DNA of 64,000 nt from an uncultured Flavobacteriaceae bacterium (GTDB taxonomy: Bacteria > Bacteroidota > Bacteroidia > Flavobacteriales > Flavobacteriaceae). The stretch lies in NCBI GenBank assembly GCA_937136455.1, contig CAKZOO010000060.1, forward strand, positions 1 to 64,000, given 5' to 3'. Position 1 is the first letter of the stretch. Every line of letters begins with the position of its first letter. Shown one piece after another: positions 18,001 to 27,478 of the stretch. Below the pieces are notes generated by a model. It ran no database searches, had not been told where the DNA came from, and was given only the letters and a program-made list of their open reading frames with translations. The position numbers were made by a program, and so were the translations under genes.

Positions 18001-18177
18001 GCGATCAATCAATCGGATAGTGCCATGCCCAAAATCAATACGGGAGCACGTACTAAAATTGCTGAAATCAATGCGAAATGGGAACAACACAAAAAGACAG
18101 CTGTTACCCTGTTAGAGGATAAAATTCCTTCGTTGAATGCAGAATTGTATAAAGTAGGTCTAGGAGCTGTTCATTAA
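15064..18177 (+). CDS. Large secreted Asp-box (BNR) / sortilin-like propeller protein
   Basis: A 1037-residue exported protein with a Sec signal ending at NSFA-Q (residue 19). At least nine Asp-box motifs are visible ([76 protein letters not shown]), spread through residues 60-680, giving one or two beta-propellers of the VPS10/WD40-YVTN type. The C-terminal 350 residues have a beta-rich domain ([14 protein letters not shown]) and then helical segments. Often annotated as glycosyl hydrolase, but no catalytic residues for that are visible. No T9SS tail domain is seen. Confidence 0.82.
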   Translation: MKKILLALLCLLATNSFAQDLNEVLKAVKFRNIGPFRGGRANGSSGVVSDPLTYYMGTTGGGVWKTTDAGQRWENISDGFFKTGSVGAVSVSESNPNIVYVGMGEHAPRGVMTSYGDGVYKSTDAGKTWQHMGLKETMHIARIIIHPENPDVVWVAAQGALHGPTSDRGIYKSIDGGKHWTKVLYVNNLTGCNDLSIDFSNPEVLYASMWEHMRTPWKVISGGEGSGLYKSTDGGETWNKIHKGLPEEKGKMAISVSRANPNLVYSLIESDSEAEKGGLFLSRNAGDSWSRVSADHRLLQRAWYYIEVETDPNDENTVYVMSASTYRSIDGGKSWERIRTNHGDYHDLWINPNNSKNLLITDDGGAEISFNGGETWSTQDNMPTAQMYRVAVDNQFPYNVYGGQQDNTSVKIASIGIGSGGIGREHWTYAAGGESAFLAFDPNNPVKTMGGSYLGTIELLDMEAQVGTQIMIEPNLYLGLPARDMKYLYNWNAPIIRSVHEENTYYHGAQYLLRTRDEGVNWEVISPDLTMNDDSKQGNGGGPYTNEAVGAENYGTLSYVMESPHEAGVIYTGSDDGLVHITKDNGKSWENITPKGLPETLINAIDVSPHDPATVYIATTRYKFNDHTPALYKSTNYGKTWKNISDGIPMGAYTRVVREDPVLKDFLVAGTELGLYLSYDGGKNWESFQSNLPVVPITDLQLKHDDIILGTQGRSFWILDDLSLLRQFEGTSNTGRLYKPEDAMIANWYSSMNGSNPTGTNPFQGVNPASGMVIYYDLPELDKNEELTLEIRDEKGKLVRSFSSKRDDSYVSYEGAPSPEATLSTKKGLNRFVWDLRHESLMATPKVYIEMSFRGHQAIPGNYTLNLSFGNQTYQTYSKIIPNPMYSTTMDEYREYDVFMTAGEATFNEMTSMTNELYRKKQSLESVMKTMDSNSDVYKKADQLLNELDAFDKQMVQRLSKAYDDVENFVNGFTAYYATAINQSDSAMPKINTGARTKIAEINAKWEQHKKTAVTLLEDKIPSLNAELYKVGLGAVH

Positions 18178-18244
18178 TAGTGTACTATTTTATCTAATAG
18201 ATATAACATTTTAACATTATAGGTATAAAAATAATAGTATGTGT

Positions 18245-18252
18245 TATTTTTG
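18245..18252 (+). promoter_or_regulatory. -7 element of the alpha-glucan operon
   Basis: TATTTTTG fits TAnnTTTG exactly, 27 bases before the glgE ATG. The leader after it contains AAACTAAACTAA. No TTG at the expected -33 position. Confidence 0.5.
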
Positions 18253-18278
18253 TACTACCAAACTAAACTAATTTATAT

Positions 18279-20219
18279 ATGCTTAATCAAGAGCGCGTTG
18301 TCCTTTCAAATATTCAACCACAAATTGAGGGTGGAACTTATGCTGTAAAACGCATTGTAGGACAAGAAGTATCGGTATCAGCCGATGTATTATGTGATGG
18401 CCACGATGTGATTCAAGCGGCCTTATTGTACAAACACCAATCGTCTAAAAAGTGGTCTGAGATTAGAATGATTAGCTTGCCAAACGATGAGATGCAAGCT
18501 TCATTTACTGTTGACAAACAAGGAGCCTATACCTACAAAGTAGAAGGATGGGTCGACGAGTCGCTTAACTGGTTGCACGGAATTGAAAAGAAGATAGAAG
18601 CTGACGTCAAAGTAACTTCAGAACTCTTAGAAGGTGCCTTGTACCTCAAGAGGCTTTTAGAATCCAATAAAGTAACTGGAGCGTCTAAGTGGATGGATTT
18701 GGTTCAATTAATGGAGTCCAAAGATTCTTATCAACAAGCTATTGAAGGAGTCTTAAATCCTCAGTTAAAAGAATTGTTCATTGCGTATCCTACCAAGTTT
18801 TTAAAAGCGACTTCTGAAGAATTTCCGCTATACGTGGATCGCAAAAAAGCACTGTTCAGTACCTGGTATGAATTCTTTCCGCGTTCTGCAAGTCCAGAGC
18901 CTGGAAAACACGGAACTTTTAAAGATTGTGAAGCCCTATTGCCAAGGGTTGCGAATATGGGGTTTGACACCCTCTATTTTCCTCCAGTGCACCCTATTGG
19001 AGAAGTCAATCGCAAGGGAAAAAACAACGCAACTGATGCTGCAGATGGAGATGTAGGTTCACCTTGGGGAATCGGTTCACAATACGGAGGACATAAGGAT
19101 TTACATCCTGAATTGGGGACGCTTGAAGATTTTAAATCACTTGTGTCTAAAGCCGAAGAATTGGGAATTGAAGTTGCGATGGATTTTGCACTCCAAGCTG
19201 CTCCAGATCATCCCTGGGTTAAAGAGCATCCAGATTGGTTCAAATGGAGACCCGATGGAAGTATTCAGTACGCTGAAAATCCACCTAAAAAATATCAAGA
19301 CATTCTTCCAATTTATTTTGAAACTCCAGATTGGAAAAATTTGTGGGAGGAGCTACTGTCTTGTGCACTTTATTGGGTGGAAGAGGTTGGAATTAAGGTT
19401 TTTAGAGTTGACAATCCTCATACCAAACCTTTTAAATTTTGGAATTGGTTGATTGCCCAAGTAAAGAAGAAACATCCCGATGTACTCTTTTTAGCAGAAG
19501 CTTTTACCCGGCCCAAGATTATGGATCAATTGGCAAAAGAAGGTTTTACTCAAGGCTACTCTTATTATACCTGGAGGTTCAATAAGTCAGAGCTTACCGA
19601 GTATTTAGAGCAGCTCACAAAAGGACCACAGAAAGAGTTTTACAGACCTAATTTCTGGCCAAATACTCCTGATATCAATCCATTTCATCTTCAGGGAGCT
19701 AATGAAGCAATGCATTTATCTAGGTATTTTATGGCTGCTACCATGAGTTCCAATGTGGGAGTTTACGGTCCTGTTTATGAATTTATGGATTCTGCTGCAG
19801 TGCCTGGAAGAGAAGAATATCACAACAGTGAAAAATACGAATGCAGAAATTGGGATTGGAAAGCCGAAAACAAGATGATGGTCTTGATGAAGAAGATCAA
19901 TGAGGCTCGTAGAGCGTTGCCATCGCTTCAGCAGACCAACAATATTGAATTCTGTGAGTCTCAAAACGACACTATCATCGCTTATGTAAAGTTTGATGAT
20001 CAAAAGCGCTGTTTGAGTTTAATGATCGCATCCCTGGATTCGTATTATACTCAAGAGGGTTCAGTGAAATTGCCATTACATCAACTAGGACTAGGTCATA
20101 TCAACCAGTTTTCAGTAACCGATGTGATTACAGGAAATCAATACCATTGGAATGCTGATTGGAATTATGTGGCTTTACATCCAACCTTGCCGTTCCATCT
20201 TTTTAAAATTTCGTACTAA
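18279..20219 (+). CDS. glgE: Alpha-1,4-glucan:maltose-1-phosphate maltosyltransferase (GlgE)
   Basis: A 646-residue GH13_3 enzyme. It has the N-terminal DUF3416 beta domain (residues 1-110), a helical insert, then the (beta/alpha)8 barrel. The nucleophile is Asp378 in FRVDNPHTKP and the acid/base Glu407 in LFLAEAFTRP; the NPPKKYQDI segment typical of GlgE replaces the usual amylase loop. It extends alpha-1,4-glucan with maltose from maltose 1-phosphate. Its stop overlaps the maltokinase ATG (TAATG), so the substrate-making kinase is translated next. Confidence 0.95.
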   Translation: MLNQERVVLSNIQPQIEGGTYAVKRIVGQEVSVSADVLCDGHDVIQAALLYKHQSSKKWSEIRMISLPNDEMQASFTVDKQGAYTYKVEGWVDESLNWLHGIEKKIEADVKVTSELLEGALYLKRLLESNKVTGASKWMDLVQLMESKDSYQQAIEGVLNPQLKELFIAYPTKFLKATSEEFPLYVDRKKALFSTWYEFFPRSASPEPGKHGTFKDCEALLPRVANMGFDTLYFPPVHPIGEVNRKGKNNATDAADGDVGSPWGIGSQYGGHKDLHPELGTLEDFKSLVSKAEELGIEVAMDFALQAAPDHPWVKEHPDWFKWRPDGSIQYAENPPKKYQDILPIYFETPDWKNLWEELLSCALYWVEEVGIKVFRVDNPHTKPFKFWNWLIAQVKKKHPDVLFLAEAFTRPKIMDQLAKEGFTQGYSYYTWRFNKSELTEYLEQLTKGPQKEFYRPNFWPNTPDINPFHLQGANEAMHLSRYFMAATMSSNVGVYGPVYEFMDSAAVPGREEYHNSEKYECRNWDWKAENKMMVLMKKINEARRALPSLQQTNNIEFCESQNDTIIAYVKFDDQKRCLSLMIASLDSYYTQEGSVKLPLHQLGLGHINQFSVTDVITGNQYHWNADWNYVALHPTLPFHLFKISY

Positions 20220-21850
20220 TGGAAGATAAGCATAATAAAGACCTTCAAAAAAGACCTTTTGAGTTTTCATGTCAGTGGAAAGATGCTTTTGAAAATGAAG
20301 AATTTTTAAATGCTTTTGCCAATGAAATTCTAGAACGCTATATCCCTGAAAAAAGATGGTATGCTGGTAAGTCTAGCAGTTTGAAGTATATTGAAATCAG
20401 TGATTATTTCCAAATGCATTCTGAAAGGAATCACTATTTTGGAATCTTGATTGAGGTTCATTTTAAAGAATCGTTCTTTCAAAACTATTTTCTTCCAATA
20501 GCATTTATGGCGGGTGAAGAACTCGATACGAAGACCTTAATTTCTTCAGCGAGTTTTAACGGAGTGGATGGTTATTTAGTGGATGCACTTCACATTGAAG
20601 AATACAGAAGACTGCTCTATGAAAACATTATGGAGCAATCAGGGGGCTATCAATCGGTGCAGTTTCACAAATCGTCTAAAATTAATGCAGAACCCTATGA
20701 AACTTCTAAGTTTTTAGGGGCAGAACAGAGCAATACATCGATTGTTTACAATAAGAAATACATCCTAAAGATCTTTAGGAGAATCTACATCAGCACGAAC
20801 CCCGATTATGAAATCAGTCGTTTTTTAACAGAGGTAGCTGAATTTGCAAATACGCCAAAATACGCAGGAAGTATCAACTTAAATGTAGGAGAGGAAAACG
20901 ACACAATCACTCTTGGTTTGATGCAGGACTTTATTCCAAATCAAGGAGATGCCTGGAAGTATTTTTTAGTAGAAATCGACCAAATATTCAGTGCAATTAA
21001 GGAAAAGTCGATCGAACTAAATTCGATTGAAGATGTTGAGTTGTACAAGAAAATAAAACATTCCAATCTACCTCAGTCGCTTTTGAAATGGGTGGATTCT
21101 AAATTCTTTTTTAAGATAGAACAATTGGCGAAGCGCACCGCTGAAATGCATGTGGCTCTTGGTTCGGATAGTAGAGATACTGCCTTTGTTCCTGCAAGTT
21201 TTAATGGCGACTATGAAGTCTGGTTAAAAAATAGACTGATTTATCAGTTTCAAAACAGGCTTAATACGATTGAGAATAATTTGCATAAACTATCTGGAGA
21301 ATCGCTGGATATGGCTCAAGAATTTCTTTCTCGTAAGCAAGAAATTAGGAGGAGATTTCTCGATTTTAACTGGACCAAACTCAAGAGTGAACGAATTCGT
21401 ATTCACGGAGACTATCATCTAGGGCAAGTATTAGTAAAGGATGATGATTTTTATATGTTAGATTTTGAAGGAGAGCCAGAAAGTACGATACGAGATCGAA
21501 AGGTTAAACAACCTCCCATCAAAGATGTGGCGGGATTATTAAGATCATTTCACTATGCTATTTATTCTGTGATTCTCAATAATCCAGACAAATACGGATT
21601 AGAAAAACAAGAGGCTATGGACTATGGAGAACGCTTGTATAAATATATCACAGGAGTCTTTTTAAGTGATTATATAAACTATGTTCAACAAAACAATTTG
21701 AATATAGGCTATATAAAAGAAGTAGAATTTCTATTAAAATACACTATGCTTGAAAAGGCAGTATACGAATTAGGATACGAATTAAACTCAAGACCAAGAT
21801 GGGCAATAATTCCACTAAGAGGAATTATCAGTATCATCAATGAAGCTTAG
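20219..21850 (+). CDS. mak: Maltokinase
   Basis: A 543-residue protein. The N-terminus has the maltokinase cap (ILERYIPEKRWYAGKSS), and the C-terminal half is an aminoglycoside phosphotransferase-like kinase with catalytic IHGDYHLGQVLV and the metal-binding DFEGEPE. It makes maltose 1-phosphate from maltose and ATP, the substrate of GlgE. In many genomes the kinase is fused to trehalose synthase; here it is free-standing and no treS lies in the operon. It overlaps glgE by one base and glgB by up to 11. Confidence 0.9.
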   Translation: MEDKHNKDLQKRPFEFSCQWKDAFENEEFLNAFANEILERYIPEKRWYAGKSSSLKYIEISDYFQMHSERNHYFGILIEVHFKESFFQNYFLPIAFMAGEELDTKTLISSASFNGVDGYLVDALHIEEYRRLLYENIMEQSGGYQSVQFHKSSKINAEPYETSKFLGAEQSNTSIVYNKKYILKIFRRIYISTNPDYEISRFLTEVAEFANTPKYAGSINLNVGEENDTITLGLMQDFIPNQGDAWKYFLVEIDQIFSAIKEKSIELNSIEDVELYKKIKHSNLPQSLLKWVDSKFFFKIEQLAKRTAEMHVALGSDSRDTAFVPASFNGDYEVWLKNRLIYQFQNRLNTIENNLHKLSGESLDMAQEFLSRKQEIRRRFLDFNWTKLKSERIRIHGDYHLGQVLVKDDDFYMLDFEGEPESTIRDRKVKQPPIKDVAGLLRSFHYAIYSVILNNPDKYGLEKQEAMDYGERLYKYITGVFLSDYINYVQQNNLNIGYIKEVEFLLKYTMLEKAVYELGYELNSRPRWAIIPLRGIISIINEA

Positions 21851-23762
21851 AAATATGAAAAACAACACAGTAGCACATTCGCTTTTTACTGACTTTGATA
21901 TTAATTTATTTAGAGCAGGAAAACACTATAACCTATTTGATAAAATGGGATCTCATCCTATGACTGTAGATGGAGTTGAAGGGACCTATTTTGCAGTATG
22001 GGCACCATCTGCTAAATCAGTTTCTGTCATAGGAGATTTTAATTATTGGTTAGAAGGAGATCACAAACTTTTCGTTCGCTGGGATGGATCTGGTATTTGG
22101 GAAGGTTTTATTCCAGGAGTAGGTCATGGGAACCTTTATAAATACAAAATTCAATCACATCACAATGATGTGGTCTGTGAGAAGGCTGATCCTTATGCGA
22201 GATCCTGTGAGCATCCACCTTTAACAGCCTCTGTTGTTTGGAATGATGATTACACATGGAAGGATAAGACTTGGTTTACAAAACGCAAGAAATTGAATCA
22301 GCTCGATCAGGCCATTTCAGTTTATGAGGTTCACTTGAGTTCTTGGAGAAAAAAAGCCGATGGAAGATCGCTTTCATATATCGATATGGCTCAAGAGTTG
22401 GTTTCTTATGTCAAAGAAATGAACTACACTCATGTAGAGTTTATGCCTGTAATGGAATATCCTTACGATCCTTCTTGGGGGTATCAACTAACTGGTTATT
22501 ACGCCCCTACTTCTCGTTTTGGAAGTCCAGAGGAATTTAAAGTGCTTATCGATGCTTTTCACAAGGCTGAAATTGCGGTCATTTTAGACTGGGTTCCTTC
22601 GCATTTTCCAAGTGATGATCACGGATTGGGATTCTTCGATGGTTCTCATCTTTACGAACACCCTGATCCTAGAAAAGGATACCACAAGGACTGGAAGAGT
22701 TTAATTTTTAATTACGAACGCCCTGAGGTACGTTCTTTTCTAATCTCCAATGCTGTATTTTGGATGCAAGTATATCATATCGATGGACTGAGAGTTGATG
22801 CGGTGGCTTCTATGCTTTATTTGGACTATTCTAGAGAAGATGGTGAATGGGAGCCAAATGAATTTGGTGGGCGTGAAAACCTCGCTGCAGTTGGCTTTTT
22901 AAAAGATCTCAATTTAGAACTCTACAGTCGCTTTGAAGGAATTCAAACCATCGCTGAAGAGTCGACAGCCTTTCCAATGGTAAGTAGACCCACAGATATC
23001 GGGGGACTTGGTTTTGGAATGAAATGGATGATGGGATGGATGCACGATACCTTGGAATATATGAAAAAGGATTCGGTCTATAGAAAATACCATCAAAACG
23101 ACATATCCTTTTCTTTGACGTATACTTTTACCGAAAACTTTATGTTACCGCTCTCTCACGATGAGGTCGTATACGGTAAAAATTCAATATTGGGAAGAAT
23201 GCCAGGTGATGAGTGGCAACGTTTTGCTAATTTAAGAGCGCTGTACGCTTATATGTATACCCATCCTGGAGCAAAATTGAACTTTATGGGAGGAGAATTT
23301 GCTCAGTACGAGGAGTGGAATTTTGAGCAAAGTCTCGATTGGCATCTTACTCAGTATCACTATCACAGAGGCGTGCAAGAAACGATTAAAGATTTAAATG
23401 AACTCTATAAGTCCTCCAAGGCTTTGCATCAGTTGCAGTTTTCAGCCCAGGGGTTTGAGTGGTTGTCTTATGACGATTCCGAAAATTCCATCTTGGCCTA
23501 TGTCAGAAAGGGAAAAACCAAAAAAAATCGCTTTGTTGTCATTACTAATTTTACACCGACAACACATTCCAGTTATCAAATTGGAGTTCCTGAGGGTAAG
23601 AAATTATCTCTCGTATTTAATTCGGATGAATCGAAATACGGAGGATCTGATTTTAAGGTAAATGAGGAATATTTAATAGAAGAAAATTGTTCACATGGCA
23701 AAAATCAGTCGGTTATTTTGAGAATTCCACCGTTGAGTACGCAAGTGTATCAAGTTTTATAA
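21840..23762 (+). CDS. glgB: 1,4-alpha-glucan branching enzyme
   Basis: A 640-residue GH13_9 enzyme. A CBM48 domain (FAVWAPSAKSVSVIGDFNYW) at about residues 48-130 precedes the barrel. Catalytic motifs are GLRVDAVASMLYLDY (nucleophile Asp, near residue 320), TIAEEST (acid/base Glu) and LPLSHDEVVYGK. It introduces alpha-1,6 branches in the glucan made by GlgE. The ATG at 21840 lies inside mak; a second ATG at 21855, after the mak stop, gives MKNNTVAHS and is equally plausible. The next gene follows after 63 bases. Confidence 0.95.
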   Translation: MKLRNMKNNTVAHSLFTDFDINLFRAGKHYNLFDKMGSHPMTVDGVEGTYFAVWAPSAKSVSVIGDFNYWLEGDHKLFVRWDGSGIWEGFIPGVGHGNLYKYKIQSHHNDVVCEKADPYARSCEHPPLTASVVWNDDYTWKDKTWFTKRKKLNQLDQAISVYEVHLSSWRKKADGRSLSYIDMAQELVSYVKEMNYTHVEFMPVMEYPYDPSWGYQLTGYYAPTSRFGSPEEFKVLIDAFHKAEIAVILDWVPSHFPSDDHGLGFFDGSHLYEHPDPRKGYHKDWKSLIFNYERPEVRSFLISNAVFWMQVYHIDGLRVDAVASMLYLDYSREDGEWEPNEFGGRENLAAVGFLKDLNLELYSRFEGIQTIAEESTAFPMVSRPTDIGGLGFGMKWMMGWMHDTLEYMKKDSVYRKYHQNDISFSLTYTFTENFMLPLSHDEVVYGKNSILGRMPGDEWQRFANLRALYAYMYTHPGAKLNFMGGEFAQYEEWNFEQSLDWHLTQYHYHRGVQETIKDLNELYKSSKALHQLQFSAQGFEWLSYDDSENSILAYVRKGKTKKNRFVVITNFTPTTHSSYQIGVPEGKKLSLVFNSDESKYGGSDFKVNEEYLIEENCSHGKNQSVILRIPPLSTQVYQVL

Positions 23763-23825
23763 CCATTTCTTGTTCACCAACTTAAACTTGGCTTTATTTG
23801 CCGTCCCAGAACTAAACTTAAATAA

Positions 23826-26222
23826 ATGATTACAAATACTGAATTAGAGTATAAGGGAAATCTATTTCCCACTGCCTATAAATCCCACATCAAAAAATCG
23901 AATGTAATAGAGTTTGAATCTCAAAATGGAGTACTGATGCAAGTACACGTTTTAAGGGATTCACTCTTGCGTTTTAGATATGCACCTGAAGGATTCTTTA
24001 CAAAAGATTTTTCTTATGCTATCGATCATAAACACGAACATGGCTACAATGAGTTAACACTTAGTGAAAATGATCAAGATGTGATCATTACTACTGAAAA
24101 AATTATATGTAAAGTCTCAAAAGCAGATTTGAGAGTAGGTCTGTACGATTTAGAAGGAAAAGTGATCCTTGAAGATGAACTTGGTTTTCATTGGGAAGAG
24201 AGCTTTGAGTATGGAGGAAACTTCGTAAAGATGAGCAAGTCTTCTAGAGATGGTGAAAATTTTTACGGATTAGGAGATAAGCCGACTAATTTTAATCTTA
24301 AGGGAAAGCGAACCTCTAACTGGAATACCGATCAATACGCCTATGGAAAAGATACTGAAGAACTCTATAAAGACGTTCCGTTTTATGTGGGTCTTCACGA
24401 TACTATCGCTTATGGTATTTTCTTTGACAATACCTTTAAAACTCATTTTGACTTCTGTCATGAACGCAGAAATGTCATGAGCTTTTGGGCTGATGGAGGC
24501 GAAATGAATTATTACTTCTTTTACGGTCCTGAAATGTCAAAGGTGGTTACCGCTTATTCGGATCTCACTGGGAAGCCAGAACTTCCTCCTATGTGGGCAA
24601 TGGGTTACCACCAGTGCAAGTGGAGTTATTATCCAGAGAGCAGAGTTAGAGAAATCACTTCTAAATTTAGAGAGTTGTCATTTCCATGTGATGCCATTTA
24701 TTTGGATATCGATTATATGGATGGATTTAGGTGTTTTACCTGGAATAAGGACTACTTTCCAAATCCAAAACAGATGATCGATGATTTTAATGAGCAAGGA
24801 TTTAAAACAGTTGCCATCATCGATCCAGGAATTAAAATAGACAAAGACAATGAGGTCTTTCAAGAAGCTTTAGCAAAAGATTATTTCTGTAAGCGAGCAG
24901 ATGGTTCTTATATGAAAGGAAAGGTTTGGCCAGGTGAGTGTTATTTCCCTGATTTTACCAATCCAGAAGTTCGCGAATGGTGGGCTGGTCTCTACAAAGG
25001 ACTTATCGAAGAGGACGGTATTCATGGAGTATGGAACGATATGAACGAACCTGCCGTAATGGAAGTTCCTGGAAAGACGTTTCCAAATGATGTGAGACAC
25101 AATTACGATGGTAACTATTGCAGTCACCGTAAGGCTCACAATGTTTATGGAATGCAGATGGCGAGAGCGACCTATCACGGTGTTAAAAGACATGCTGCTC
25201 CAAAACGCCCCTTTGTAATTACAAGAGCAACCTATTCAGGAGGACAGCGTTATACTTCTTCTTGGACTGGTGATAATGTCGCAACTTGGGAACACTTATG
25301 GCTTGCCAATATTCAAGTTCAGAGAATGTCACTCTCTGGAATGGGATTTGTTGGAACTGATATCGGAGGATTTGCTGAACAGCCTAGTGGAGAACTTTTT
25401 ACCAGATGGGTTCAATTAGGAGTCTTTCATCCATTTACACGAGTTCATTCCTCAGGTCATCACGGAGATCAAGAGCCTTGGTCATTTGATCAGGAGGTCT
25501 TAGATATTACCAAAAAGTTTGTGGAATTGCGTTATCAATTGCTTCCATATATCTATACGATGTATCACAAGTATACTACAGAAGGGGACCCAATGATTAA
25601 ACCATTGGTGTATTTTGATCAAGAAGATCATCACACCCATTATCGTTCAGACGAGTTTATTTTTGGAGATCAGATACTCGTATGTCCTGTTCAAGAGCCC
25701 AATGCACAGGGAAGACGTATGTACATTCCAAGAGGAAAATGGTATCATTTATGGACCAATAATGCAGTCGAAGGAGGAAAAGAACTTTGGGTAGATGCTC
25801 CTTTGGATTCGATGCCAGTATTTGTGAAGGCGGGATCAGTCATTCCAAAATATCCTGTTCAGCAATATGTAGATGAGCAAAAGATTGAAACTCTTGAATT
25901 AGACGTGTATTACAAAGAGGGAAGAGAACGTTCTACCATCTATGAAGATGCACACGATGGATATGATTATAAAAGAGGAAAATACCTCTTAAAGAAAATC
26001 AAATTCTATGGAAAAGCTAAAGAAGTATTAATCGATCAATTCAGAGATGGTCGCTATGAGACAACCTATAACAAGGTTCAAATTAATCTAATCGGATTAC
26101 CTTTTGAGGTAAAGAGTGTAACAGTAGACACGGAAAAGGTGTCTTTATCAGACTTAAATTACAATAAAGAAAAACAATCGATTGTGGTGGATGCGAATTT
26201 CCATTCGATCATTATTAAATAA
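23826..26222 (+). CDS. Alpha-glucosidase, glycoside hydrolase family 31
   Basis: A 798-residue GH31 enzyme with no signal peptide, so cytoplasmic. It has the N-terminal beta domain, the barrel with nucleophile Asp405 in GVWNDMNEPAV, the SWTGDN acid/base region (Asp of TGDN), and C-terminal beta domains. GH31 alpha-glucosidases release glucose from alpha-1,4 or alpha-1,6 ends. It probably trims or recycles the glucan, or yields maltose and glucose to feed maltokinase; specificity is not readable. It lies in line with glgB and the CBM48 protein. Confidence 0.93.
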   Translation: MITNTELEYKGNLFPTAYKSHIKKSNVIEFESQNGVLMQVHVLRDSLLRFRYAPEGFFTKDFSYAIDHKHEHGYNELTLSENDQDVIITTEKIICKVSKADLRVGLYDLEGKVILEDELGFHWEESFEYGGNFVKMSKSSRDGENFYGLGDKPTNFNLKGKRTSNWNTDQYAYGKDTEELYKDVPFYVGLHDTIAYGIFFDNTFKTHFDFCHERRNVMSFWADGGEMNYYFFYGPEMSKVVTAYSDLTGKPELPPMWAMGYHQCKWSYYPESRVREITSKFRELSFPCDAIYLDIDYMDGFRCFTWNKDYFPNPKQMIDDFNEQGFKTVAIIDPGIKIDKDNEVFQEALAKDYFCKRADGSYMKGKVWPGECYFPDFTNPEVREWWAGLYKGLIEEDGIHGVWNDMNEPAVMEVPGKTFPNDVRHNYDGNYCSHRKAHNVYGMQMARATYHGVKRHAAPKRPFVITRATYSGGQRYTSSWTGDNVATWEHLWLANIQVQRMSLSGMGFVGTDIGGFAEQPSGELFTRWVQLGVFHPFTRVHSSGHHGDQEPWSFDQEVLDITKKFVELRYQLLPYIYTMYHKYTTEGDPMIKPLVYFDQEDHHTHYRSDEFIFGDQILVCPVQEPNAQGRRMYIPRGKWYHLWTNNAVEGGKELWVDAPLDSMPVFVKAGSVIPKYPVQQYVDEQKIETLELDVYYKEGRERSTIYEDAHDGYDYKRGKYLLKKIKFYGKAKEVLIDQFRDGRYETTYNKVQINLIGLPFEVKSVTVDTEKVSLSDLNYNKEKQSIVVDANFHSIIIK

Positions 26223-26233
26223 AAAATAGAATT

Positions 26234-26530
26234 ATGGCAATTTCAAAACAATTTTTAAAATCAAAACCAGTATGTAAAATCACTTTTAATATTCCAGCTG
26301 AAGCTGAGGAATTATCTGTGGTTGGAGATTTCAATAACTGGGATTTATCTGCAAACCCATTAAAGAAATTAAAGAATGGAAACTTCAAAGGAACCCTTAA
26401 TTTAGATCAAGGGCAATCTTATGAGTTTAAATACGTTGCTGACGGTGAAAATTACTTCAATGATGAGCAAGCTGATTCGTACCAATTTAACGAATACGCA
26501 GGTTCTGAGAACGGAGTCTTAAACCTATAA
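26234..26530 (+). CDS. Small CBM48 (AMPK-type glycogen-binding) protein
   Basis: A 98-residue protein made of a single CBM48/early-set domain: VCKITFNIPAEAEELSVVGDFNNWD and then GQSYEFKYVADGENYFNDEQAD. Conserved Trp and the FNNWD loop contact alpha-glucan. There is no catalytic domain or signal peptide, so it is a free carbohydrate-binding module, likely coating or targeting intracellular glucan. It starts 11 bases after the GH31 gene and ends the operon at a strong terminator. Homologs are common in Bacteroidota glycogen loci; their role is not defined. Confidence 0.88.
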   Translation: MAISKQFLKSKPVCKITFNIPAEAEELSVVGDFNNWDLSANPLKKLKNGNFKGTLNLDQGQSYEFKYVADGENYFNDEQADSYQFNEYAGSENGVLNL

Positions 26531-26551
26531 GCAGAGCGGTAATCTGATTAG

Positions 26552-26579
26552 AAAACCACCTTTCGAGGTGGTTTTTTTA
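26552..26579. terminator. Bidirectional terminator after the glucan operon
   Basis: Ten-base perfect stem (26552-26561 and 26566-26575, AAAACCACCT / AGGTGGTTTT) with a TTCG tetraloop and a T-tract. The converging cysteine genes end 15 bases beyond, so it can serve both. Confidence 0.88.
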
Positions 26580-26593
26580 TGTCAATTTGCAGC

Positions 26594-27478
26594 TTATTCG
26601 AATAGATCGGAAGACAAATAACGATCTCCTCGGTCACAAATAATGACAACGACAATTCCCGAATCTAAAGTGTCGATGAGTTTTAATGCTGCACAGACAG
26701 CACCTCCACTACTCATACCTCCAAATACCCCTTCTTTTTGAGCTAGTAATCTAGCAGTAGCCTTCGCTTCTTTATCAGATACTTCGATAATTTGATCTAC
26801 TTTATCTGCGTTGAATATTTTTGGGAGGTATTCCACCGGCCATTTTCTAATTCCTGGTATTTTAGCTCCATCACAGGGTTGAACACCAACGATTTGAACA
26901 CTTTCGTTTTGTTCTTTAAGATAGGTGCTAGTTCCCATAATCGTTCCTGTAGTCCCCATCGAAGAAACAAAATGTGTGATTTTTCCATCAGTATCGCTCC
27001 ATAGTTCCGGACCTGTGGTTTTGTAATGAGCCTTCCAGTTGTCATCATTGGCAAACTGGTTAAAGGAGTAATAGCCGTGATTCGCTACTTTGTCTAGAGC
27101 GTAGTCTCTAGCTCCTTCAATTCCAACTGATTCTGGGGTAAGAGTTACCTTAGCTCCATAGGCTTTCATGGTCTTTACGCGTTCAATAGTGCTATTTTCA
27201 GGCATAACGAGTTCGATGTCTAAACCGTAGATTGATGCAATCATTGCGAGTGCTATACCGGTATTTCCACTGGTAGCTTCAATAAGCTTCGTGTCTTTTG
27301 TGATATCACCTCTTTTCATGGCTTCACTAATCATAAAATACGCAGCTCGATCTTTAACACTACCACCAGGATTATGACCTTCAAGTTTAAAAAGCAACTT
27401 GACATTTGGATTGGTGTTTAAGTTTTTAGATTCGACTAGAGGCGTATTGCCAATAAAGTTTTCTAAGGTACTAGGCAT
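26594..27478 (-). CDS. cysM: Cysteine synthase (O-acetylserine sulfhydrylase)
   Basis: A 294-residue fold-type II PLP enzyme. The PLP lysine is Lys42 in HNPGGSVKDRAA, the substrate loop TSGNTGIALA follows, and the glycine-rich phosphate cradle is SMGTTGTIMGT. The short length and PGGSVKDR motif suit the CysM subtype. It makes cysteine from O-acetylserine and sulfide. It overlaps the end of the serine acetyltransferase gene by 8 bases, giving a two-gene cysteine operon. Confidence 0.93.
   Translation of the reverse strand: MPSTLENFIGNTPLVESKNLNTNPNVKLLFKLEGHNPGGSVKDRAAYFMISEAMKRGDITKDTKLIEATSGNTGIALAMIASIYGLDIELVMPENSTIERVKTMKAYGAKVTLTPESVGIEGARDYALDKVANHGYYSFNQFANDDNWKAHYKTTGPELWSDTDGKITHFVSSMGTTGTIMGTSTYLKEQNESVQIVGVQPCDGAKIPGIRKWPVEYLPKIFNADKVDQIIEVSDKEAKATARLLAQKEGVFGGMSSGGAVCAALKLIDTLDSGIVVVIICDRGDRYLSSDLFE

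Noticed and set aside
15064..18177. Glycosyl hydrolase function for the Asp-box protein
   Set aside because: Asp-boxes are structural and no catalytic residues of a sialidase or other hydrolase could be located.
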